Shown here: positions 33,446 through 45,086 of the stretch, piece by piece | Numbering within the stretch: position 1 is the first letter of the stretch | Layout of the letters: each line of letters opens with the position of its first letter | DNA from: Hypomyces perniciosus | Taxonomy: Eukaryota; Ascomycota; Sordariomycetes; Hypocreales; Hypocreaceae | Direction: 5' to 3' | DNA: 64,000 bases | Assembly (NCBI GenBank): GCA_008477525.1 | Contig: SPDT01000005.1 | Location: forward strand, 868,001-932,000 | The notes under the pieces: generated by a model | What the model saw: the letters and a program-made list of their open reading frames with translations, nothing else | Database searches by the model: none | What the model was told of the DNA's origin: nothing | Made by a program: the position numbers and the translations under genes

Positions 33446-35049
33446 TCTCTTCTTATACCCAGGTCTACAGTCAGATCGAATATCCTCTAGGCCTGCCTAT
33501 CCTTCGGACAAACAAAAATGGACATATGATAAAGAATTTATACGCTAGATGAACTTTCAGGGGGGCGAGAGTAGGCGTTGTAAACCAATAGAAGGCTGAT
33601 GCTGTTGTAACATGGATGCTTCGTGGAAGCCTCATCTCAACCTGACGCCCGACCTCGCCGTTATTCCTATGCTAGTCCAATTGGTAATTGCCGATGGGTT
33701 TGAGGACTTAGAAATGGATTGCTGCATTAGAAATATCATCCGTCCGGGAAGGTATTTGGCTAAGTATAGATAGAATCATACAGAGCTCAATTTCAGATAT
33801 CTTCCGTGCTGTTATTAGTCCAATGATTTGGCTGCTGTCCGGAAACTATATGACGCTGGGATATTATTCGCACTCATCATAATTACAACGACGGTAACAC
33901 TCTGATTTCTCGGCTAACTGCAATCCACATTGTTCATTACTTCTAAATCCCACTACATTTGCCTCGGAGATCTGAACAGTACCTACCCACCACACACCCA
34001 TCATCACTCCACTATAGGCTCTCAGCCTCTGACGATAAGCCCCCACAGGGTTCGTCTAGACTATGTAACCAGCTACGTGCGGTATACAGAGGAAGAAAGT
34101 ACCAATTACCAACCACCTCACCCAACTGATTTTGTCAGATAACACACAAACCTTGTTGTTGGAGGGAGGCTTGTTGAAACACAAGAAATCGCGAGAGAAA
34201 CCTCGGACAGGAGTCCTAGGTCATATATCTAGAGATCGTATGTTGTTTTCTAAACAGTATAAATTGGCCGACTGGGAAACTAGAAGGGAGACAAACAGAA
34301 GTTTCTTCATGTAACAGAGTGAGATGACAACAGAGGTGGAATTGAGGCGCCCGAAGCTTCCGAGATGGTCGCTGACTGCATGAGTCGTGATACAACAGCT
34401 TATCCATAACCCTTAGTAATACTAAAACCCCAGAGAGAACACTATCCTAAATTTCCGGCTCCATACGGAAACCGGGCCGGTAGGAAACTCTATAGGTCAT
34501 AGGATAAAGACTATCTTCTGTATTTTCTGCTTCCTCTCGGGACTAAATAACCTGATGAGACTTAATTGATGTTATCATGAGCACCAACTTCGCCATTTTG
34601 TTGGTCGCGGCTCACCCTTGCCTCATGTTGAATGGTGGGTGAGTTTAATAGTTAAGCTAGGCTGCAAATGCACCTACAGCTGGAGATCAAACGGTCGTGT
34701 ATTAGGTGACTTAGCTGGTGGATTATGTGTACTCGTATTATCTAGTTGGTTCCTGGAAGAGATAGCCGTCGGGGATTGAAGGTCTTGGTAAACACATGCT
34801 CCAGATGCATCACCAACTATTAGACCTTTTGCTTCCATGAACGCGGGAAACGAATAAAGATTGGAGCTAATCATTTCGTGCTACATGATTTATGACGGAG
34901 TCTCTTCCGGTCGACACATCAGATTTGATGCGGCCAATTGCAGCACGGAAATGAACCCTTCTCTCCTTTTTATCCCGGGTAGTTCTGTGTCATGGGACCG
35001 TCATAGACCGTTATCTCTGCGTGAAGTTACGCGCGTTCACTTCTGGGGC
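33446..35049. other. Gene-free region downstream of the MITE
   Basis: About 1.6 kb. Frames up to 70 codons on both strands, none with features. The stretch 34,861-35,235 has a 124-codon plus frame that lies opposite the pseudogene described next and is its shadow for part of its length. Confidence 0.45.
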
Positions 35050-35727
35050 CAACCAGTCGCCACTTCAAACGAACGTGTACAATATGGTAATCGGGCTATT
35101 CTAAGACAACCATCGGACCGCCTGAACGAGGTAGTATCACTAAATTCTTTGCCAACAACCATAGGATTTGCACTGAAACTCGGGCCGTCGAACAATACTA
35201 CGGGATCGTTTCAGCACTCCACCACGGCTTTTTAGTTATGCCGCAATCTCCGTTTGTTAGCCAGTGCAGGGCGACGGCTGTCTGGAATTCAGTCAGAATG
35301 CCATCCCCTGCCCGGTGTTTACGATAATGGTCCACTTCGCAATGTTGTCAAATTCAGAGCGGTCCGAACTCTTCTCTACCCCAACTATGCGCATACGTAC
35401 ATCTCTCAGCACGTGCTCATCGCTGTCATTCTCGCTTCTCGGTTTCTCTGGTGCTGGGTCGGGTTAGATGGTAATACGCGCTGAGTTGAAGCGCAGAGAC
35501 GTATTGTATTTCCAGTAGAGAAGGAACTTGAACGTAATGAGGCAAGCCCGCTCGCCATTGCATGTCCCTTACTGCACACGGTGGACTGTCGCTTTGAATC
35601 CTGGGTGTCCGGACACATTCTGAACAATGTTTACCCTGTAGAGAGGCTGAGGTTTGTTCTTACCAAGCTGAGGTCCCTCGTCCGGCAGCTCGAAATCAGT
35701 TTCGAATAATTGATTTACGAGTTCCAT
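35050..35727 (-). pseudogene. Decayed gene of a conserved-looking fungal protein
   Basis: From the ATG at 35725-35727 one minus-strand frame reads as sensible protein (MELVNQLFETDFELPDEG…, GHPGFKATVHRV) to an in-frame TAA at 35569-35571. It goes on in the same frame (NGERACLITFKFLLYWKYN) to a second TAA at 35464-35466, then to a TGA at 35293-35295. A shifted frame then gives DPVVLFDGPSFSANPMVVGK and EFSDTT near 35,130-35,207, preceded by a TGA. The run of good protein sequence broken by stops and one shift marks a pseudogene. I cannot name the family. No restored version is given. Confidence 0.55.
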
Positions 35728-35879
35728 GCTGGAGCCAGTCAAAGGGGCAAGATAGTCGTTGTCAATTTAGTGATTTCGGGAGCCCTTGCACACAAACTGT
35801 TCGTGGTGATAAATGTTCAACACTAACTGAGTCCGCGGAAATGCAAACACGAAGGAGTCTAGATAAGCTAACAGGTTGG

Positions 35880-36613
35880 CAACTTCGAAGCGGTATGATT
35901 AAGGATACGAGGCTGCCAGGTTTCCAGGGGAATTCCTCAGTCTTGACCGAGAGCACAAGTACGTCGAAGCGCAAGTTATGAAGTACGAGGCGCTCATTGA
36001 ATTGGAAGCCCGTCTGGCTTTTCAGGATACGAACAACGAATGGTACACAAGGAACAACAGGAGCACTGGATGGCGAAGTATGGTTGCAGCTGACGAGGCT
36101 GGAGATTACAGTATCCCAGATACGGCTGTGGAAGCGTGAGCACATGCCATCCTCTGAGGTGCCAGAATGGCCGGATATGCGGCCGAAGGAAAGCAGGCAG
36201 GACGAGATCAACGAGTTGGTATCTGAGCTATCCCTCTCCACGCCCTGAAAGTAGGCCGACGAACACCCCTGATATTACGGAATCCCGTTTTTTTTTTTGC
36301 ATCACCAGCCTGTCCCTGCTGTGGCAGTGTTGCAGGCGGGCCAATGCACGGAAGGACAGACAGCAGCTGCGTACCACCATCTTTGCTGTATAAGAGGACG
36401 ATAACAGCGACAGTGAAGACAAAAAAGAGCGAGAGGCGACATACACCAGCATGCGGAAGCTGGCCAATGACTTAGCCACAGAGCTGCTCCTCAGCACCGA
36501 CGTGGCCTGCACTACCACGGGCACATGGACAGGCATGTCAACTAATACCGGCAGCAGTTCAAGGACGGACTCATTCACAGCCTGCGATGCATCCCTGGCG
36601 AAGAGCCGGTGAA
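35880..36613 (+). other. Possible remnant coding sequence, unassigned
   Basis: Plus-strand segments with protein-like composition but broken frames: an acidic/helical piece near 35,940-36,080 (KYEALIELEARLAFQDTNNE) and a second near 36,400-36,612 (KLANDLATELLLSTDVACTT then Ser/Thr-rich). No domain is recognised, and the frames cannot be joined convincingly. It may be relic transposon or relic gene sequence. Confidence 0.25.
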
Positions 36614-37748
36614 CATGGCCGTGTGTTTCTAGAAGGCAATTCGGTGGCTTACTAGCAGGAAAGGAGTTACCCCCGGGTGATTTTCTCTAGGACCCGTGCT
36701 ACTGGGCAGCGTTTGTCTTGCATGGGGCATGGTATTTGTAAATGACGCTGTTGGTGATACCTCGGATATATCGTCATCCTCACATCCTAACTTCTTTATA
36801 ACAGAGTACCTAAGCTTGCGGTTCCATCAGGCCAGTCCTTCACTACTAAACACTCTGATATATATACACTGCGGTCTGTCAAGCAAACTCCGTCAAGGTG
36901 GCTGTATAGCGATCTGAAATGGGAGGTGTGTTTGTTTGCCATCTGGACAACGATAGTATTATGTTTTTGTAGAATAATTTTGTTGGATACTATCAGCTCA
37001 ACAACGCCTGACTGGGCGGCAGCGAGTGGACTTGACAAGTAAACTTGGCGAACAGACGGATGAGAAAGAAGAGAGAAAAGAAGAAAAAAATTCAGTATGG
37101 CATTTGGTCGGCGCACGCCGCTGGTACAATTGTGATTAGTAGTCGATATTCTATATAGTTTGTGAAGTGGAGAAGTGGTGATTCTTATCTCGTGGCTGTG
37201 CCTGCCAAGGTCTTTGCTACGTACTCGTATATTAGCCTAAAAACGAACCGAATGTCAATAAAAACTCCATTTTCATGCTTTGTAATTAAAGCTATTATAG
37301 CAGTGGCAGTGTTAATAAACAATGCAGGTAATTTGATTGGTTGGGTTATATGCGAAATTTACGATACCTATATCACTGATGAGTAAACTTAAAGGTTAGC
37401 ATTAATACCCCCTTTTTAAAGACCTAGAAACGGATGACTGACCTAGTCTGAATGTAGTTTAAATGTACGGAGTATGAAGTCTGCCTCACGAAGTATTCTG
37501 GTTGGAAATACTATGCCTAGTATTCGGCTCTCGGAGACGGACTTACCTAAAGTGGAAATCCATCCAGGGCGGATTTGCCGTATTCGTCGTATCTGCAAGT
37601 ACTTAAGCTTAACATGCTCGGATATATATCTATTAGTCTCTAACGTCATAGCGCCTTAACTCCTAGGTAATGCCGATGATGCTTTGCGATTAATTCATCT
37701 GTAACTCACACAACTCATTTGGAGACATAAACCACGCCGCAATTAATC
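36614..37748. other. AT-rich intergenic region upstream of the monooxygenase
   Basis: About 1.1 kb, AT-rich especially at 37,200-37,420, with one TACGGAGTA at 37466-37474. No gene is supported. It holds the monooxygenase promoter. Confidence 0.5.
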
Positions 37749-38996
37749 ATGCCACCTCTCCGAATCCTCATATCTGGCGCTGGCATCGCCGGCCCGGCCA
37801 CGGCATATTGGCTCTCCCGTCTGGGCCACAGATGCACCATCGTCGAGCGCTCGCCTGCCCTTCGCACAAACGGACATCAGATCGACCTGCGGAAGCAAGC
37901 CATCCAAGTCGCTGAGAAGATGGGCATAATAGATGAAATCCGGCAACACAATGTCGACGAGGCTGGAATACGACTTGTTAATTCGCAGGGCAAGACGGTC
38001 GCTCAGATGGGGAGGGCAGAGGTCGGCGAGGAGCGTGACAGGAAGGGTCCGCCGACGAAGTTTACTAGTGAGATTGAAATTATTAGGGCGCAATTATGCC
38101 AGATTTTATATGACGCTTCGAAAGAGAAGACTGAGTATCGCTTTGGCGTCACGGTGGAGGAGTGGAAGAACATTGGGGACGAGGTGGAAGTGACGTTTTC
38201 AGATGGGAGGGTGGAGAGATATGATCTGCTCATTGCTGCGGATGGACAGAATTCAAAGATACGCAAGCAAATAATGGAAGAGACGGGAATCAAGGACCAG
38301 TCGCGCTCGTTGGGCGTGTACGTCAGTTTCTTCACCATCCCGCGCGAACCAGGGGATGACAACATTGCCTCGGCATATCAAGCACCCGGGCGGCGCCTCA
38401 TACTAACGAGGTGGCACGAGAAAGACGTGGGACAAGCATATCTAATAACTATGGCTCGCGGAAAGGAGATGCAGGCTGCGTTCACACAAGACATCGCAGC
38501 CCAGAAGGCAATATTCGCAAAGACCTTTGAAGGAGCGGGATGGCAGGCATCGCGTATTCTGGAAGGCATGCACAAGGCAGATGATTTCTACGCGCAAGAA
38601 TGCTTACAACGTAAAAGCACCTCCTGGTCCAGCGGACGCGTCCTCCTCCTAGGCGACGCAGGGTTTTGTCCGTCTGCCATGACGGGCATGGGGACAAGTC
38701 TCGCTCTGGTAGCGGCGTATGTGCTCGCGGGGGAGATGAGCAAGCATCAAGACGACGTGGGGGCTGCGCTGAAGGCATATGAGAAGACGATGAGGCCGTT
38801 CGTGAAGGAGACTCAGACATTGCCTGCCGGGGTGCCGGGGTGGATGATGCCGAAGACGAAGTTTGCGATTTGGTTCTTTGGGTCATCTCTGCGGCTTTTC
38901 CTCAAGTTGGGGATGATGACGGATAGTGTGGATGAGTTGGAGAAGAAGTTGGATTCGGGGTGGAAGTTGCCAGCGTATCCCGAGCTGAAGATCTGA
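37749..38996 (+). CDS. FAD-dependent monooxygenase (PHBH/TetX-like)
   Basis: A single 415-aa exon. Class A flavin monooxygenases hydroxylate aromatic or polycyclic substrates with NAD(P)H and oxygen. Motifs are complete: the N-terminal dinucleotide-binding GAGIAG (residues 10-15) in a beta-alpha-beta fold, an Arg-containing stretch IIRAQLCQIL, LLIAADGQNSKIR as the DG motif, and GRVLLLGDAGFCPSAMTGMG as the second FAD-binding (GD) motif. The helix TGMGTSLALVAAYVLAGEM follows it. The C-terminal tail has a hydrophobic FAIWFFGSSLRLFLKL segment. Length fits the TetX-like subgroup. No biosynthetic partners lie next to it, so the substrate is unknown. It is convergent with the TPR gene. Confidence 0.88.
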   Translation: MPPLRILISGAGIAGPATAYWLSRLGHRCTIVERSPALRTNGHQIDLRKQAIQVAEKMGIIDEIRQHNVDEAGIRLVNSQGKTVAQMGRAEVGEERDRKGPPTKFTSEIEIIRAQLCQILYDASKEKTEYRFGVTVEEWKNIGDEVEVTFSDGRVERYDLLIAADGQNSKIRKQIMEETGIKDQSRSLGVYVSFFTIPREPGDDNIASAYQAPGRRLILTRWHEKDVGQAYLITMARGKEMQAAFTQDIAAQKAIFAKTFEGAGWQASRILEGMHKADDFYAQECLQRKSTSWSSGRVLLLGDAGFCPSAMTGMGTSLALVAAYVLAGEMSKHQDDVGAALKAYEKTMRPFVKETQTLPAGVPGWMMPKTKFAIWFFGSSLRLFLKLGMMTDSVDELEKKLDSGWKLPAYPELKI

Positions 38997-39242
38997 AAGG
39001 AGCGGGACTTGGGTGTGTTTTGTTAGGGATGAGGTGCCTACACCTTGTTGCCTGTTATTTCTCAACACCCAGAGACATAAAAGGGTTGTAATTTCCTCAT
39101 TCATAGCTAGCATTATCATACATTGTTTCTTCTGGCCCGTCACAAATCTAATTGCACGTCCCTTATGGCGCGATACTCGACTTACACGGAAAGGGGTGTT
39201 GTGTATGAGAATCACCGTCGACTCCATTCATTCCAACACTGG

Positions 39243-40928
39243 CTATATCTTTGCCGTCCGCAATCTACAGAAACATGACGAGGTGATAGGTACATCAGCC
39301 ACCTCCATGGCCGCCTTCAACTTCGGCTCAACAACTTTCGCTTCTGATGCTCGGCCCAGTCTGACCAAGCACTCGTGGTACCCATGCAGAGCCCAGACGT
39401 TATTCGGATGCTGATGCACACGCGGTAGGGAATTGTCAATGCCCAAGTCTCCGCTGTACACCTCCAAGGCTTCCTGGACGTGCCCCTGCTCGAGTAGAAG
39501 AGCGCCGTATGCGTGTCTTGCCGGCTGCATCCAGCCCCAGGGCTCATCGAAAGGCAGGCCGTCGTACCGAGCAATGGATTCCCGCAGGTGCGCAAAGGCA
39601 GTGTCGTAATTTGCGGATCGATACTCCATCTCACCATCGAGCATAGCCTCAGCTACGCCTAGAATGTCGACGCATTTGTTGTTGAACAATGTTCGAGACG
39701 GTTTCACTCTTGGAACAGCTTCCGAGAAAAGAGCACGCTGCGCTCGTGCCTCCTCCAGCCGTCCCAGAGCTGCCAGGGCCATGCCCTTGGCATAATGTGT
39801 CAGAGCTGTCGTCACACAGTAGAGATCCTGGTCTGTAGGAAGATTCAAGGCGAGAATATCTGTCCAGCGACCAAATCGGATCAGCACATGGACGCGCATA
39901 GCGAGGAAGGCTTCTAGCCAGTCTGCCATAGGAGGTGTCTCAATGCGGAGCAGCTCCTCGGAAAAGCTCGCCTCTAGCTGCTGCACAACATCTAGAGCGG
40001 CCTGGGACTGAGCGGAAAACATGGCAGAGTAGAGAAGGAAATGGTAATCGTGACTTCGGTAGAGCGTGTAGAAATTCATCGGCCCCTCACGGGCCAGGAA
40101 CTTTTCATCTGCACGAATGGCGTCGGCGTTGGCGAGGACGGCTCGGGCATAATCCCCAACGAGGATATCGAGGTGACTTGGCATGTGGTTCAAGTGTCCA
40201 GAGTCCGGAACGAGTCCGCGCAGGAGATTGGCAACAGGCATGGCAGCTTCTGGGGTGTTGGACATTTCCATGAGATGGATGTATAGATGCAGCAGACCGG
40301 GATGTCGATTGCCGCCCTCGAGGGACATGGCATGTTCTAGCACACGCTTCGTCTCTACTGTACGGGCTCCTGATGCCGGGTTTCCGGTTTTGATATCCCA
40401 CAATGCCCAGGGAGTGAGGTTCATCATGGCGTCGGCATACAGGGTGGCGACATCCAAGTCGTCCGGGAACCGCGCCGAAACTGTACTCATGGCATCGGCA
40501 TACTCGCGATTCCATATCGGGCGGTCTGTCTTTGACGGGGCCTGGGCTGCTGGATATCGAAAACTGAGGGCATCAACGAGGGCCTGTTCAACGGGAGAGG
40601 CTGCTGCGGCGCAAGCCTTGGCCTTCTCAATGGCATGATGGGTGCGCTCCGCAGTGGTTTGTCGTTCACGTCTTCCGAAAAGCTCCCAAGGCTTGTTGTA
40701 GTTGGGACCGAGAGAGTACGCCAGGCCCCAGTATGCCATGGCACAGCCCGGATCGTGTGCGATGGCGCGCTCGAAGCATTTGGCCGCCTCCTCATGGTTG
40801 AAGCCATAGCACCAAACCAAGCCGCGGTTGAACCATGTCTGCGTGTTTGGGTTGCTGGTGGTTACAGGACGATGGAAATCGCCCAGATCGTAGTATTCGC
40901 CGTCCAGACATTTTCCGTAGTTCCCCAT
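39243..40928 (-). CDS. TPR-domain protein (fungal family)
   Basis: A 561-aa single exon with the first ATG at 40928; the frame is open a little further to a TTG. It starts MGNYGKCLDGEYYDLGDFHRP and then carries degenerate tetratricopeptide repeats: NTQTWFNRGLVWCYGFNHEEA and KCFERAIAHDPGCAMAYWGL early on, and paired helices with ALAALGRLEEA and ALLLEQGHVQEALEVY near the C-terminus. His-rich blocks (HLNHMPSHLDI, HDYHF) sit in the centre; such conserved His clusters occur in a TPR family found in both bacteria and fungi. No signal peptide or membrane segment. It probably acts as a protein-binding scaffold, but the partner is unknown. Confidence 0.8.
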   Translation of the reverse strand: MGNYGKCLDGEYYDLGDFHRPVTTSNPNTQTWFNRGLVWCYGFNHEEAAKCFERAIAHDPGCAMAYWGLAYSLGPNYNKPWELFGRRERQTTAERTHHAIEKAKACAAAASPVEQALVDALSFRYPAAQAPSKTDRPIWNREYADAMSTVSARFPDDLDVATLYADAMMNLTPWALWDIKTGNPASGARTVETKRVLEHAMSLEGGNRHPGLLHLYIHLMEMSNTPEAAMPVANLLRGLVPDSGHLNHMPSHLDILVGDYARAVLANADAIRADEKFLAREGPMNFYTLYRSHDYHFLLYSAMFSAQSQAALDVVQQLEASFSEELLRIETPPMADWLEAFLAMRVHVLIRFGRWTDILALNLPTDQDLYCVTTALTHYAKGMALAALGRLEEARAQRALFSEAVPRVKPSRTLFNNKCVDILGVAEAMLDGEMEYRSANYDTAFAHLRESIARYDGLPFDEPWGWMQPARHAYGALLLEQGHVQEALEVYSGDLGIDNSLPRVHQHPNNVWALHGYHECLVRLGRASEAKVVEPKLKAAMEVADVPITSSCFCRLRTAKI

Positions 40929-42128
40929 GGTGGCACAGATGTCGTTGTTTGGTCCTGAAGAGTGAATCAAGAGCGATGTTTCGGTGTGATGCGATCAGTA
41001 ATCTCGTAGGTAGTAGGTGCTTCGTATAAGTTCCGAGGTCCAGTCCCAAATCGAGCATCCTTTAGGCTCCAAAGCGACCACTAAAACACAGTGGGGATGA
41101 CGGTTAATAAAGCCCACAGTTGGGGAGGTCCGCATGTACGCGTAAAAAAGGCACTATGAAGTACTCCGTACTCCGTACGCTGGGGGTCTTTCAACACGGT
41201 AAGTATTCAGTATGGTTTTTGAACAAAAGATGAACCCGGTTTTATTCGTAAATCTGTAAAGGCGACACCAATTGAGAATTACCTAGTGTTAATACTACGT
41301 ACTACAATACAACCAACATATGCGTTTCTGAGAACTCTGCAGATTTTTATTTCCATGTCCATTTTAAGCGCTCTAGAGCAACTAGTCGTGTTTTATTGGT
41401 GACTTCGTACTTCGTGCACGCACTCAATACGGAGTGGTACGAGTACGGAGGAGTGAGTTCATCCGCAACGCCTTGTTTTCTTAACACCATTTCCCGTTAA
41501 CGCCGCGATTCGTTTGCCATGGCTCGACTTCTGGTGTTGCTGGCCTTCCGGATAAACGGTACCTTGTGCCCAGCAGCGATACCCGAATGCCTGAGAGAGT
41601 GCTGGAAAGAAACAGCTCTGTATGTGTTGTGAAACATGGCTGGTGCAAATTTCATCACCAGATCCTCTTGGTGTCAAGACATTCTTCCCCGTGGATGCCA
41701 TCTGAGCCTCTCCACTACCCCGTATGAACCCAATCAACCAGTTCAAAATGCCAGATTCTGGAGAGTATTCCTTGCGTTTTCTGCGACTTTGACATCAGAC
41801 AGATAGTGAGAAGGATCATCGCGCGTCTCTTGGCAGTGACACGAGCCGAGTCTCCAGTTTTCCATTCCTAGCACCACAGATGATTCCACTTTCCAACTCC
41901 TTCAGCTCCATTCGTCCAACGTAATCCTGTCTAGCTAATGCCCGAAATACGAGACACAATAATAGCTGCTTGAATGAGACACTGCCATATTCCTTCGCTT
42001 TTCATATTCCTTTTCACTCTTTTTACCTAAACCCCCGCCTCTCCCCTTCTTCCAACCCTCTCACTCGTTTTGTGATGCCTCCTCGGCTTCGGTCTGGAAG
42101 TCGACCCTGATTTCAGATCTCGGGCATC
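40929..42128. other. Divergent intergenic region between TPR and GT8 genes
   Basis: About 1.2 kb. It has a head-to-tail pair of TACTCCGTA motifs at 41162-41170 and 41169-41177, and related TACTTCGT/TACGGAG words at 41,405-41,450. A pyrimidine-rich stretch at 42,010-42,070 precedes the GT8 start, typical of fungal promoters. No gene is supported; the 95-codon minus frame at 41459-41746 shows no features. Confidence 0.55.
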
Positions 42129-43462
42129 ATGCCGGTCAGCCTTGAAAAAACGATGGCCCACTATGGCATGGTCCTGTTCTCCCGCAGAGGCCGCGTGTTC
42201 CTCATTGCATTTGTCACGGTTGTTTTGATGCTATTTATACGCAACTCATCATCGTACGACTTACACAAACTAAAAGGAATATACGACGACAGTCACAGCA
42301 TCGTGAGCACTGCGCAAGGATCGACGCAACTGGCAGGGAATGGTGGCCAAACCCCGACTGGCTCTGGCAATGACAGCGATATCGACTGGTCCCGGTTCGC
42401 GTACACTCAATATGTCACGAACAGCAATTACCTTTGCAATTCCGTTATGCTCTTTGAAAGGTTACATCAGCTCGGCAGCCGTGCCGACAGAGCCTTGATG
42501 TATCCAGCCAAGATGCTCTGGGACCCCACTGCCAAGGACGGAGGTGGTTCACACGATGCGGATCTCTTGATCAAGGCGAGAGATGAGTATAATGCGAAGC
42601 TGATTCCAATCAAAGTTCAGCATAAATCCACATATGACAGTATGTTTCGAAACACCCCTCCCCCTCCCCTTGTATATGTGCGTAATTCTTTTTTTGTCGT
42701 TCCATTGCTCACTTCTATAGGCACATGGGCCAACTCCTTCACCAAGCTGCTCGCTTTCAACCAAACCCAATATGATCGTGTCATATCCCTCGACTCTGAC
42801 ATGACTGTCCTTCAGCACATGGATGAGCTCTTCCTCATGCCGCCGTGTCCAATTGCCATGCCACGGGCATATTGGCTGCTCGACAATAACCCCCCAAAGA
42901 AGATCCTCTCATCGCACTTCATGCTTATTCAACCCAGCAAAACGGAGTTTATGCGCATTCTCAACGCTACCAGGACAGCCGAAAAGAACGAGTACGACAT
43001 GGAAATTATCAACAAGTTGTATCTCGACAGCGCGCTTGTCCTTCCGCACCGGCCATACAGCATGCTCACCGCCGAGTTTCGCATGAAGGACCACCACACG
43101 TATCTAGGCTCTGATATCGAGGAATGGGATCCAATGGCCATTTTCAAGGAGACCAAGACGGTGCACTTCTCCGATTACCCCGTGCCCAAGCCTTGGGTAG
43201 ACCTGGACGAGGGAGGGCTAGAGAACATCGAAAAGATGCAGCCTGAATGCAAGACCAAGGTGGATGGTCAGGAGGACTGCACTGAGAGGAAGATCTGGAA
43301 TGGCATTTATGTCGATTTCAGGGAGAAGAAAGGGGTGAGACTGAGACTGATTGCCACTCTTATTCATGTGACTCAAATGCTGACTTGTTATTGCAGTTGG
43401 TCTGCGCCAAGAAACCTAGACCCAAGCTCGAGGACGTGCCATCCGTTCTGCCAAGTAGATGA
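42129..43462 (+). CDS. GT8-family glycosyltransferase (Gnt1-like), type II membrane protein
   Basis: Three exons, 42129-42639, 42721-43334 and 43397-43462, with introns of 81 bp (GTATGT/CTATAG) and 62 bp (GTGAGA/TTGCAG); 396 aa ending KPRPKLEDVPSVLPSR. A short cytoplasmic N-terminus is followed by one membrane anchor (VFLIAFVTVVLMLFI, about residues 27-41), so the catalytic domain should face the Golgi lumen. The GT8 core shows RFAYTQYVTNSNYLCNSVM, then after the splice YDSTWANSFTKLLAFNQTQY, the DxD motif in RVISLDSDMTVLQHMDELF, and PMAIFKETKTVHFSDYPVPKPW. This pattern matches glycogenin-related fungal enzymes such as the yeast N-acetylglucosaminyltransferase Gnt1. The first intron is a multiple of three with no stop. 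Confidence 0.88.
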
Positions 43463-43898
43463 AGCAAGCAATCAGCGATTAATATGAAGTCCTTTAAATG
43501 ACTTGATGATATGGGAAACCGTATGAACTGGATTGGATTTCCCCGGCGTTCTAGAATACGGGAATGGGATATGGATACGGACTCCTAATGAAAATAAATG
43601 TAATTTTTAACAAAATCAAATCATGAATGCATCATCAAATCTGTCTGATCACCAGTATTATAAGGTACCGAGGTAGTATTAGTATTCGGAGATCGGAATT
43701 GGGCGGGAGATGCACCGATGACCGTGGCCGACTGCCCCGCCCCCACCTTTGAAGCTCCGACTCGAAGCCGCCCGTTCTGAGCCGAAACCTCCGTCATCGC
43801 AACCTTTTCCAACCGCCATACTTCTCCTCTCTGCCATCCTCCTCCCGACATATCTCTTCTCTCTGCGCATCGTCTATATCTTCGATCCGCTACCAAAA

Positions 43899-44846
43899 AT
43901 GTCCTCCTCCGCCCTCTCTCTCGCCGCCCTCCTCCCCCCAAGCTGGAAAACCCAAGTCACCTCCTGGCTCGCCGAAGACACGCCCTCTTTCGACTACGCC
44001 GGCTTCGTCGTCGGCGAATCCCCGCGCATCGCCACCCTCTGGGGCAAATCCGCCGGCATCATCGCCGGCCGGCCGTTCTTCGACGAGGTCTTCACACAAT
44101 GCGGCTGCACCGTCGAGTGGCACGCCGACGAGGGCTCTGCGCTGGACCTGTCCTCCAACAACGGCAAGATGAAGGTCGCAACGGTGAGAGGGCCCGTAAG
44201 GGGCATCTTGCTGGGCGAGCGCGTGGCTTTGAATACATTGGCGAGGTGTTCGGGCATTGCGAGTAGGAGTCACGAGCTGGTGTCCAAATTGCGCGAAGCA
44301 GGATACAAAGGCGTCTTGGCCGGTACGCGCAAGACAACGCCGGGCTTTCGCTTGGTCGAGAAATACGGCATGTTAGTCGGCGGCGCGGACGCGCACAGGA
44401 TGGATCTAAGCTCCATGATCATGCTCAAGGACAACCACGTATGGAGCCGAGGCAGCATCACGGACGCCGTAGCAGCAGCCAAATCCGTCGGCGGCTTCAG
44501 CGTCAAGATCGAGGTCGAAGTGCAGAGCGAGGCGGAGGCGGACGAGGCGATTGCGGCGGGCGCGGATGTGGTGATGCTGGATAACTTTACGGGCGATGGG
44601 GTCAAGATTGCAGCGAGGAGCTTGAAGGAGAGGTGGGCGGGGAAGAGGCAGTTTTTACTCGAGGTATCTGGAGGGTTGAAGGCGGATAATGTCGCTCCGT
44701 ATGTTTGCCAGGGTAAGTTTTATCGTGATTTGTTCGTGACGGATGGACAGAAGGCTGATTGATGAGCAGATGTCGATATCATTTCCACCAGTTCGATCCA
44801 CCAGGGTGTTCCACACGTCGACTTCTCCTTGAAGATTGAGCATTAA
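43899..44846 (+). CDS. BNA6: Quinolinate phosphoribosyltransferase (nicotinate-nucleotide pyrophosphorylase)
   Basis: Two exons, 43899-44712 and 44770-44846, with a 57-bp intron (GTAAGT/GAGCAG); 296 aa. The enzyme makes nicotinate mononucleotide from quinolinate and PRPP, the last kynurenine-pathway step to NAD. Family motifs are clear: [37 protein letters not shown], the Arg/His/Lys set in [45 protein letters not shown], and [13 protein letters not shown]. After splicing it ends [24 protein letters not shown], the expected glycine-poor closing strand. The start [16 protein letters not shown] is chosen as the ATG that gives the normal length; the frame is open further upstream without homology. 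Confidence 0.95.
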
Positions 44847-45086
44847 CTGCCTTTGCCGGGCGGTAATGTAAAACATATGTATCTATATAATCATACAAAT
44901 ACAAGCAAAAATATTTCCAGTATCTTGTGTCGGGAAAACGACCATCGCGTAAAGACAACACCATCACATTAAACAAAAGGGGTAGTATTAGAGTGAGGAC
45001 TATTTTAGTCATATAATGACTTTCATCGTGTATATCCAATATGAATATCCCTGCTAAGGTCTTGCTCAGTCCCTCCACCCTGTCGT

